Shown one piece after another: positions 8,930 to 18,670 of a stretch of DNA of 64,000 nucleotides. Position 1 is the stretch's first letter, and every line of letters begins with the position of its first letter. The position numbers and the translations under genes were made by a program. Origin of the DNA: Agapanthus africanus (lineage: Eukaryota > Streptophyta > Magnoliopsida > Asparagales > Amaryllidaceae). Where the stretch lies: assembly GCA_030015575.1 (NCBI GenBank), contig JASDDO010000018.1:232753327-232817326 (forward strand). Direction: 5' to 3'. The notes beneath the pieces are model-generated. The model saw only the letters and a program-made list of their open reading frames with translations, searched no databases and had not been told where the DNA came from.

Positions 8930-11104
8930 TGTTAGTGTATATGCCCTAGAGGCCATTACTGTATCATACTGGTTTGTATATTACTTAATGGATGCTTGGG
9001 ATATTCACCTTGTATACACAATCTTGCTCAAAATAGTAGTATGCTACTTGGTTTATTTCTACTTCAATGTGTACATGTGTTTATTTTTGTATATCGCCTA
9101 TACACATTAGTAGAGCCCTTAGGATCTTTGCTTGATTACTAGCGATGTGATGGCCGTCACACTAGTGGGGCTGGGTAATCTACAAGCACATCCTTATGCA
9201 GGTCCCTGGTCGCAGGACTATCGAGACAGGGCATCGATACTCCAGAGTAGACCAGTGCATACGCTTCTCATCCCAGTGTGGGAGACGGTCTGTCCCACAG
9301 CCGTCAGTACGTCGTACTGGAGATAGTATGCGGGTGCTCGTTAGGTTACGGGTACACTGGACAGGACTCGTCGGGAACTGACTAGTTGGTATTATACCTA
9401 TCGTCAGTTATCAGTTCCCAGGTGACATGAGTACAGCTTAGTCCGCTGACTTGACACTGTCACTCCGCCTCGAGTGTGTTCCCACTGTACTTTGATCACT
9501 ACCCTACCACGGCTCAAAGGAGTCGTGCAAACAGGTAGTGGTTGGGTGCAGTCCCGAAGCACTTGGAGGCAGTGACGGTTAGACATGATTCGTCTCTCCC
9601 GGTATTGGGGGTTGGCATCGCGCTGTGTCTAGGAGAGCCATTACCTGAGTAGTCCCTGGCCAGGGCAAACGAGATATACTGGTAGGTTTCTAGTGTTATC
9701 TCAGGGTGTTTTGGGCTTCGCTCCGGCACGACTTGTACCGCTATTGGGGGACTGACGTTTACCGCCCCCTAGGCCCGCCATGCGATGTATCAGACGAACA
9801 TACCGGACTGTATGGAGAATGTCACACTCAGGCTCAGTAGGAGTTCAGATGGGTTTCGCCTCGTCGGTCTTCTTGTCGGCACTACCTGGGGACCGTTACG
9901 CACAGCTAGTGCCGCTTGCGGTCTGTGGTTAAAACCCACTGCCAGCGTAGTGTCGAGTCTTTAGAGTCCCACACAGAAAGCTTTTCGCCTTTAGGCAAAA
10001 GAGTAGAGGTCGCATGGTATTGCGACAGGTCGCATGGTTTTGCGACAGGGTTCGGTCACATCCGTGCACTTGTGCACGTACAGTGTCCGGACAGTTTACA
10101 CTAGCGGGCTTTGGTTTAAGCCAGATCCTAGTGTACCTTTTGGTATTGGATTTATCCAGTGTGCATTCGTGTTCCTCGGAATGCGGATGCGGGTGTGTAT
10201 GCACAGTTGACAGGGAGGCAGAGGCAGCGGATTCTCATTAGGATTGTTGACAGTTGACCGTTGACTATTTGACTTTTTGCTCAACCCTAATGAGAATATG
10301 ATATGTGATTAACTATTATACTAATTAAGTATTATGGTGACATGGTTGTTGACTTTTGTTGACTTTGTTGACTTGTTGACTTTTGTTGACTTGTTGACTT
10401 TGTTGACCGGTTGACTAGGCTTGACTAGTGGACTATCATGATAACCATAGCCATCATTTCATGGCAAAGACTTTTACTTGCTTGCTCATTTGTGTAAAAT
10501 GAGTGCATGAAATGATATGGTTATGGTTGCTTCAACCATCACATAAGACTTTTGTTAGTATGATGAGTTATGATTGCTTTGGATTATGAGAGGGTGAAAG
10601 ACAAAAGAGAGCCTCATTCTTTCTTGCTCATTCTCTCTCTTGTTCTTGAGCTCTCCTTTTGCTCTCACCCTCTTGCTCTTTTTCCCTCTCTTTAATCTAT
10701 GGTTCTCTTGTCTCATGAGTTGAGAATCAAGAACCATAGATAAAATCCCACACAAAGTATTCTCTACTCATTCTAGTTCACTAGGTTTGGCAAACCAAGT
10801 GAACTAGTTTCTTCAAAGAACGAAGAAGGAGCTAAAGGTTGGAGCTTTCAGGTGGATCTATCTTCGGCGTACGGAGACGACGAGAAGTAGCCATTCCGGA
10901 CCACCATCGGAGCTTGAAGACGAAGGAGTTCAAGACAAGTAAGGTATCACCCCTAACCGAGTAGCTAGAAACTCGTAGTTAGGTTGCTAGATAGATGTTT
11001 AACCAAGATCCGGGTTTTAGGTCCATGTTACCACCTCCGTAAAAATCATTTTTTACCAAATTCCGCATTCCCGAAAGTACCGGGAGAGGTAGCATGGACT
11101 TAAA
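8930..11104 (+). repeat. Element A 3' LTR
   Basis: 2175 bp copy of 691-2858 with few substitutions. The 20-bp GTCGCA unit is intact in both repeats here, whereas the first repeat is mutated in the 5' copy. The TTGAC array again has nine cores but a slightly different spacing. The donor-like site reads GTATCACC (from 10946). It is followed by the duplicated target GTCAA at 11105-11109. Confidence 0.95.
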
Positions 11105-11571
11105 GTCAACCGGTCAACAAAGTCAACCCCTCAACAACCATGTCACCACAATACTTAATTAATATTATTGTTAATCACATTCTCATTAGGGTTGAGCAAA
11201 AAGTCAATAGTCAACAGTCAATGGTCAACAACCCTAACGAGAATCCTCTGCCTCTGTCTCTCCGTCAACTGTGCATACACACCCGCATCCGCGTTCCGAG
11301 GAACACGAATACACACTGGATAAATCCAATCCCAAAACGTACACTAGGATCTGGCTTAAACCAAAGCCCGCTAGTGTTAACTGTCCGGACACTAAACGTG
11401 CACAAGTGCACGGATGTGACTGAACCCTGTCGCAAAACCATGCGACCTGTCGCAAAACCATGCGACCTCTACTCTTTTGCCTAAAGGCGAATAGCTTTCT
11501 GTATAGGACTCTAAAGACTCGACACTACGCTGGCAGTGGGTTTAACCACAGACCGCAAGCGGCACTAGCTG
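11105..11571 (-). repeat. Element C 3' LTR, piece 2 of 3
   Basis: Continues piece 1 in minus orientation after element A, starting with the duplicated GTCAA and matching about 39012-39495 of the 5' LTR of C, less an internal run of about 20 bp of the TTGAC array that is present at 39025-39050. Ends with AGCTG (11567-11571), the left duplication of element B. Confidence 0.9.
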
Positions 11572-12935
11572 TGTTGGAGATAGTGCCCTCAGAGTCAATT
11601 ATTAGGTCACAGGTACGTGATTGCAATGATTGATGGAGGACCTATCCCGGTAGGACTGTCTTACTCGAGATGATAGTATGCTATCTGGTTTACCTTTATC
11701 ATCGTGTACTGTTTTAGGTGACCTGAAAAGTTGCTATTACACGTTGATAGAGCCCCTAGGATTCTTGCTTGACCACCAGCAGTATGAGGGCGATCATATA
11801 AGTGGGAGCTGGGGTCTATAAGCATATCCTTAAATGGTCCCTAGTCGTGTGAGTTTCGAGACAGGGCATCGATACTCCAGAGTAGACTAGTGTATACAGT
11901 CGAGACCCCGATGAGGGGCGGTGGCCGGTCTCACAAGCCACTGGTGTCAGTTGGATCACCTAAGATGTATACAAGTGCTCATTGGGTTATGAGTACACCG
12001 GACAGGACTCGCCGGGAACATGCTAGTTGGTCATATACCAGACGTCAGATGGCAGTTCCCTGGTGACATGTGTGCAGGTTAGTTCATCGACCTGGGGATC
12101 GTCATTTGTCTCGTGTGAGTTCCCACTGTGCTCTGATACCAGAGGGCTTATTTGCATTGTTGCAAATAAGGATTTGTGGAGGGGGTCTTTGCATTTTGTT
12201 GTATCATGATAGCCTTTCCTTGACCTTGACTTCTAGCTTCATCATGCCTTGACTTTTGTAGGACATGATGGTTGATGATGAGTGATGGTTGTTGGATGTG
12301 TGTTGGAATTATTTTGTGATCATTGCTTTTTCATGATAACCTTTTCCTTTCTCTCTCTTGGATGATATGAGATGGGCTCCCATTATCTTTTGATACACTA
12401 CACTCTCATTCTCTCCTCTCTTTGGAGCATGGCCGGCCACTCCCATAGTGGGCTGTCCCAAATTCTTGGTGTGGGATTTTGCTTCATTTCATGTTGCAAA
12501 AATCCCAGAAGATCAATCCAAAAAGCTCCAAGTACAATCCCTCCACCAAAAGGCAATTCCTACAACCCCAAATGAGATTTCTTCTCTAGATATTCTACAG
12601 CAAATCTTGGGCACGTCGACTAGCCAGCTTCGTGCCCGAGTTGCCTCGGCATTGAGGTGGGAGCCCGTAAAAGAAGTAGGCGATGTGGTGCACTTCCGGC
12701 GACGAGGTGGAGACCGGAGCTTCCGCAAGAGATCGGGACGACGACGAGAAGACCGGAGGACTCGGATCTGTCGGTATATCTCTCTTCCCCATCTTGTAAT
12801 TAGTTAGGACTAATTAATGGTTCGATCTGGGTATTAGTGCGCGGCGGTTTGCCAGTTCAAGTAAAAATTAAAGTTTATCACTGCTTCCACATTTGGCCGT
12901 CGGATTGACGGCCGGGGCGCCGCCGTGCACTTACA
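11572..12935 (+). repeat. Element B 5' LTR with internal deletion
   Basis: Aligns with the 3' LTR (18671-20913) on both sides of a gap. The left part matches to about CCCACTGT at 12129, the right part resumes at GAGGGCTT (12142). Between them lies GCTCTGATACCA (12130-12141), identical to the 3' end of initiator tRNA-Met. The segment missing relative to the 3' copy is roughly 0.88 kb, which includes a 78-bp duplication present only in the 3' LTR. Donor-like TCG|GTATATC at 12771-12780. Confidence 0.9.
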
Positions 12936-12936
12936 G

Positions 12937-12949
12937 TGGTATCAGAGCC
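12937..12949 (+). other. Primer-binding site of element B
   Basis: TGGTATCAGAGCC one base after the LTR end, complementary to initiator tRNA-Met, as in A, D and E. Confidence 0.93.
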
Positions 12950-14729
12950 TCGCCATTAACTTAGTCTAGCTTTGTGTAATGTGTTTACATTCCGATCGAC
13001 CAAAATTCCAAAATCTGCATTTTAGTTCACATCAGTTTTCTGTTGAAACTTTTTGGTGTCGAAAAATTTTTCAGGTTGTATAAAATTGATGTACTGGAGA
13101 TTACAAGGATACTATAGAAATTCGACAGGGTGAGTCCACTGTGGAAGCGCGGAACAGCGGCCAAACCCCCCTTTGGGCCGCGGTTCCGCCGCACACTGTG
13201 GAGATCCCTGCACCAAATTTCTACAGTATCTTTCTGGGGTTAAAATTGGGGTTTTGGAATATTAACATTGGGCCCAGAATTTCCTGATCTGCTACAGTAA
13301 TGCTTGGGGGCCCACTTGTTAAAATTTGATTGATCGGATATTTTAAACACATTATTTCACAGTATTTACATTATATCTGCGACCGTGAATGTCACTCGAT
13401 CGGTAAATCCGGTCTAACTGCTATAGCCCGGTTAGACGGATTTGCGAACGTGACTTTCACGTTGATGTTCTGTTTTTGCTGTGATGTTGCGGATCGGTCG
13501 TGGGGGATAGCCTGGATGCAATGCTAGTACAGTTTTGTTGTATTATGTACATTTGATATTGCGGGGCGAGCGTCCGACATGTGGACTGCCGTCACTGCCT
13601 GTTTGTATTATTATTTTGGGGCACGACCTGGTTGCGGTCGATGTACCCGTTGTATGTATATTTTACTTTCTGTACTAGGATTACCCCGCGGAGGGGTGCA
13701 TGGATAGCCGGATTCTAGAGGGCAACAAGCCCGCATCTCATGGCATTGAGACGGAGGGGGCTTTACTTTAGGATTGGCGGGCTATTCGCCTCACTCGTAG
13801 GGGGTACAGGTTGACCCAGGAGGGGTGCCCAAGTTACCGGATTCCGTGAAGTGTTGGATGGTCCATTCACGTTGCTGAAGGGGGCTGCCTCGCTTCAGGT
13901 TTTGGCGGGTAACTTGCCGCGCCCGTAGGGGTCTAGGATTTTCATTGCACAGGCTATCCACACGACCAGGGAAACGTCGGGTTTCAGTAGTGGCTCTGTG
14001 AAACCCGGGGATCCCAGATATCTGTATTGTTTCTGTGATGCTGTTCATTCTCTGTGATGTTGCTTTTTTTATCACGCCTTGAGCGAATATAATATATTGG
14101 TATATATATTAGTAGATGTTGTATATGTTTTGCATCCGCGCTAGTCCAGTCCCCGCTCTGTCGTTAGTTACCTAACCTAACGGGTAATGACGGGACCCAG
14201 TGGCGAATGCGGATGGCATATACGTACATCAGTATATTTTCGTTCTTTGTGGTGTGATCAATTGATGGGACTGCATTGATTCGGATCAATGCAAGTTAAA
14301 AACAAACCTAATCTGATGTTGTTGGAACACTTTTTCAAAAAGCTGTTATTGCAAGGACGTTCACTTTTGTTTTGCACCGTGGTATTCAGTTGGAATATCC
14401 TGCTCCTCAATCGACGAGGCAAGGGCCGAGATCCCTTCACCGGGAGTGACCCCTTGGACAAAAAGTTTGCGTCAGGGCAATGACTTCACCATAGCCGATT
14501 ACTTTTGCTTTGCACCGTGGTATTCAGTTGGAATATCCTGCACCCCATTCTACGGGGAAAGAGCCGAGATCCCTTCACCGGGAGTGACCTCTTTAGCAAC
14601 GGTTTTCGTCACTATATTTTTAAAAGCTATCCGTTCCTTCGACGATATCAAGTTCATTACGTTAAAGGTTTTCGCCAGAAACCATTCGTAGCCCTCCGTC
14701 GTTTCATATGGGTAGTCAATAGTATTCAA

Positions 14730-14940
14730 GCTGTGTTTGTTGGCCAAAGTCAAGGCACAGTGTTTGGTAGCTGTTGGTTATTCATATGCAGCATAGATAG
14801 ATGCGTTGGTTTGGAACAGTCGTATAGCCTTGTTGGCCAAAGTCAAGGGCTTGTGCGGGTGGATTCGAATCAACCTGGAGAATGACGGGTAGAACTTGAC
14901 ATGTGACTTATGATTTGTTGGCCAAAGTCAAGGTCATAAG
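14730..14940 (+). other. Three-hairpin leader module, element B
   Basis: All three tips are exactly GTTGGCCAAAGTCAAGG (14739-14755, 14832-14848, 14917-14933). Outer stems are CTGTG/CACAG, AGCCTTG/CAAGGGCT with a bulge, and CTTATGA/TCATAAG. The first outer stem is a compensated version of CTATG/CATAG in C, D and E. The related element E has a different tip in all three places. Confidence 0.75.
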
Positions 14941-15242
14941 AGCATGGGGCAGAAATCACATCGGGAGTTTCAAAAGAACTGAAACTTGCCAGATATGCGC
15001 ATACCTTCTGGAGTGTGATGATGTGAGCGGATTCCGTCACGTTATCATGCGATGAGAGTTGGATCCCGATTCCCGCTGATGAGTTAGTTTACTCCTCGGG
15101 TAACCCCGACTAATTCTTCTTTCAGATTTGGAGGAGAATTTGAGGTACAGTGGGAGGATTCCAGATTAGATAAATTGGTAACCATTCTGATATAGGTTAG
15201 AGTGCACGCTGAGTGTTTCTTTTCTCTCTCTCTCTTTGGCAG

Positions 15243-18200
15243 CGACCATTGACCCGACCCTAAGACTATGACTCAGTGACCAAGTTGACCGAACCTTCTT
15301 AAACACTGGCTTTTGGATTGTCAGAGTTGCGAACCTCATTGCCACTCCTACTTTTACCCTTTTCTCCAGGACACCCCGTATTACTATGAACGTCCACTTC
15401 CATTGGACAAAACCATCGTATGGTTAGAAACGAACTCGAAAGAATTTATTCGAGGATGGTTTCAGGTTCTGGAGAAAACGGATAGGATTATTCAGTTGTC
15501 TTTTCCTTTCACCTGCTCTCAAGTTGTGAGTACTCCTTGGTTTAGGAGATAGTACACCTATTATGCAAATTGGATAGTCTTCTTCCAAACCATAGGCAGG
15601 TGCCGACCGGTGGGGAATGAAGAAAACCAATTAGCCTAACGATGGTGTACAGAAGGTGTTAAGTTCAGACAAAGCAAGGGATTAGTAAGAGGGCAAAGTA
15701 AATCGCGACTGATATTCACGACCAAACCAAGTATTCCTTCACCAATCCTAAAATCACTTTTGTATTTCTCCAGGACACTCCGTATCACTACGAAGATCCA
15801 CAGTTTATTGGATACTCCATCGTATGGTTATATACGAACTCGAAAGGAACTTGTTCCAGTTCGGGGATGGATTCTGGTCGAGGAGAAATAGGAATAAGGT
15901 TTATTCGGTTGTCTTTTATCTTCACCCTCTCTCATTGCGAGTGTTCCTAGGATTGGGACAGTACACCCATTATGCTTATTGGATAGTCTTCTTCCAAACC
16001 ATAGGCTGGTGCCGAACGGTAGGGAAGGAAGAAAACCATTTGGCCTAAAGGGGTGTGCAGAAGGTAAAGACTAAAGACATATGAAGGGATTTGGAGAGGT
16101 GGCAAAGAATTATACGGTTACAGTCGTGAATCTGGAAGAGGCATTACTAGGAATACCAGGATACCCCATCGAAACATTTCGATGTTTCAGTCTCACTGTG
16201 TACTGTTAAAGGAAAACTGATTTCCCGATTAGACACTTGCTCCAGGGTATGTATTTACCAGGTATGATTCTCACATCTGTATGGTTTTACAGATGATGAG
16301 TGGGAGTAGGTTATTGGGAATTGGGTGATCATCCTCATTATATCGGGATTCGTTGTAATCGGTGATATTTGAGGAAGTCACCTGGGTAGTTTGCCTGTCG
16401 GCAAATATTTGGTTTTGAATATCCGCTGTTATGCACCAATTTCAAATTGATATATCTGTACGTCTATTTTCATAGAGTGAGATATACCTTTATGAAATTA
16501 TGTCTACGACATTTACCTATATCAGTGGATGGTTAGGTAAGGAGCATTAAACAGCGGTGTAATTCTTCTTAACCATAAGTACAGTTTTCAACCCACGACA
16601 CACAGTGAATGAGTTATCAGACTCAAGGGACTTATACAGAGTATTGTATGTTGTCCAGGGTCCATCAGGACAAAGGGGTTGGCCCTCGTACTATATTCGG
16701 TTTACTTATGACTTCTCTAGTTTTTAGACAAGTGTTTCGTGGAAACACAGGGTCCGAATTTGGAGAAGTTATAGGTATTTGAATAGAGTAGAGAACCAGG
16801 TGTATCAAGTATCGGGATTCTTCAAAGTGATCGAAGATGTAGACACTTGTGCATGGTATTCAGTTGACAGTAATGATTAAGAGATCTTGCTTCTCTTTCA
16901 GGTTACTCATAATTGGAAGCATTCCTAAGTTGAGTAACGATGATCCGCCTCCTCCCATTTAGTTGACATGCACTGGAGATAGTTGCATGATTTGGATCTG
17001 GTTCAGTTAAATCAGTGCCTCTGGTCCTATATGGGATATAAAACAGTTCGTATCTTAACGTTGTTAAGGTACGGGGAGTTGTCCGGCTTATGATTAAAAC
17101 CAGACACTGGACAACTTAAGGCACATTTCTGTAATGGTTGTTTGTGGGTTGACCCAGGCTATGACGAGGGTTGACTTTCTACCATCTGGATGAACAATAG
17201 AAATATTGTTCTAGACTCGCCACGGTTTTATTAAAAAAAATGGATTTTTTCAGAAAAACAGTAGTGGGAGTATGGTAGAACTGGAAGTGATTCCAGAACC
17301 ACAAACGATTACTGAAGATTTGATAAGGAACCTAAAGATTCAACCTGGATTGACATTCCATTAGCCACTCCGCAGATAAGGTGGGTAACTTCAGGCACCC
17401 GAGAGGTACTACGGTAGCCTCAAGGACGGTGACAGGGAAGTTCTTGTTTACCCACAATTACCATTGCTGTTGTTCCAGGCTGCGAGACCCGGCGGGAGGA
17501 TGAGTATAGCGTCGTTCTAAAATAGTTTTAGAAGTGGACGTCTATATGACTCTGCCAGAGGGTTGTCGTAGTCAGTGGGAGCAGCGGAAGCATTGGTGGA
17601 CAGGAAGCTTATGTCTATTTATAGACTAAAGCAGATGTAGCGGAGATAGATCATCTATTTCTGATGTGACAGTCATAGGTTTGACTTCATCAGAATAGGG
17701 GATGGATCTGTTGAGAAGGTAGTAGGGTGTGATATCCTGGTATTTGGATGACATACACATAGTAGGAAAGGAAACTCCTATACTACAGTCGGTTATACTT
17801 TGGTCGTCACACAGTGTTTTCTCCACAAAGGAAATGGATTTTATATCAGACATACTGGTTACTAGATCTATGGTTTTAGATCTAGATTTGGGTGGTTTCC
17901 CAATCAGGGTACTTGACAGCATTCTAAGAGTATTTAGGATGGATGACTCCTGGCACGGTAGTGTACCTGCAGAAGATGGAGTCACCCTCTCCAAAGGTGT
18001 CTTACAGACTAAAGGGGAGAGGGACGTGCATGATTGGCAGATCACTTGCTCAGGCAATTGAGTCAATCGTGAGATGTCAAGTACCACACTGATATTGTTC
18101 TTGCACTGGATGCAATAAGTTGACATTAATCCAATCGTGGAGAAACAGTCGGAAGCAGTTTTAGAACATAAGTGGATGTTCTAGGGATATGATAACGACA

Positions 18201-18659
18201 GCCTCATTCGGGAGACAGTTATCATTCCAGGCTTCCAAGGTGACATGGACGACAAGGAGGTTGTTAGAGTTATAGTTTTCCTTCTGACGAAGGGCAGTAT
18301 TTTGGACAGATGGTCCAAGGCAATACTGAGGGTGGCATGGCGCAGGATACTGATTAAGTTCAGTTGACGATACAGTCTAAGAAGTTTGGATTTGGAGTTC
18401 ATTTATGAGCTATGTCCCATCAGACATCCAGACACATTCTAAGACAGGTATTGCTCATTTCGGGAGATGGCTTTCTCCGCGAACTTAAGATATAGAGAGA
18501 CATAGAAAGATACAACAAAGCGGATCCACTCACTAAGGCTATTCCTCGAACGCAATAGTTTCGCAAACGAGCTTTGTGAGACTGACTAGTACAGGAGTTG
18601 GGTGTTCGGTATCACACGGGCTGTGAGTATGCGACATCGCAATAATTAGCCTTGAGTGC
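15243..18659 (+). pseudogene. Decayed gag-pol region of element B
   Basis: No open frame of useful length. Recognisable pieces in order: the pre-gag CAGCGACC junction at 15240; a region at 15361-16080 made of two copies about 404 bp apart with no clear relation to Gag; integrase-like traces near 16690-16730; the integrase-RT linker near 17260-17450; RT around 17530-17660; RNase H around 18150-18560. Frameshifts and stops are spread throughout. Element E shares the same arrangement and many of the same lesions at roughly 90 percent identity by eye, so decay came before the copies separated. An antisense 166-codon frame at 17626-18126 is not supported as a gene. Confidence 0.8.
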
Positions 18660-18670
18660 AAGTGGGAGAT

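Larger units (their letters stand above)
691..11104 (+). mobile_element. Element A: nearly intact Angela-like Ty1/copia retrotransposon
   Basis: Full-length element flanked by the 5-bp duplication GTCAA (686-690 and 11105-11109). It holds a 5' LTR, primer-binding site, 2.1 kb leader, gag-pol frame with one frameshift, purine tract and 3' LTR. The two LTRs differ at only a small share of sites by eye, so the insertion is young. The last LTR bases read CTTAAA in the 3' copy against CTTACA in the 5' copy, a point change at the terminus. It interrupts the 3' LTR of C. Confidence 0.95.
12936..15242 (+). other. Element B structured leader
   Basis: Counterpart of the leader of A with little primary-sequence identity in places but the same fold plan. 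There is a GC-rich hairpin 212 nt after the primer site (GCGGAAC/GTTCCGC arms near 13155-13195), a double hairpin at 13386-13462, a long-range stem (13496-13512 with 13952-13967) enclosing a stem (13830-13838 with 13908-13916), the hairpin GCATTGATTCGGATCAATGC near 14273-14292, a 138-bp duplication (14363-14500 and from 14501), and the three-hairpin module (14730-14940). It ends in a CT-rich tract and GGCAG (15238-15242), like a splice acceptor. Confidence 0.7.

Noticed and set aside
12448..12807. 119-codon frame in the 5' LTR of B
   Set aside because: In the 3' LTR the same sequence has stops and shifts (only 66 codons remain at 20585-20785), so it is not a conserved protein.
17626..18126. 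Antisense open frame of 166 codons in element B
   Set aside because: It is the reverse strand of decayed RT and RNase H sequence. In E the same region is broken into shorter pieces, and no domain is recognisable.
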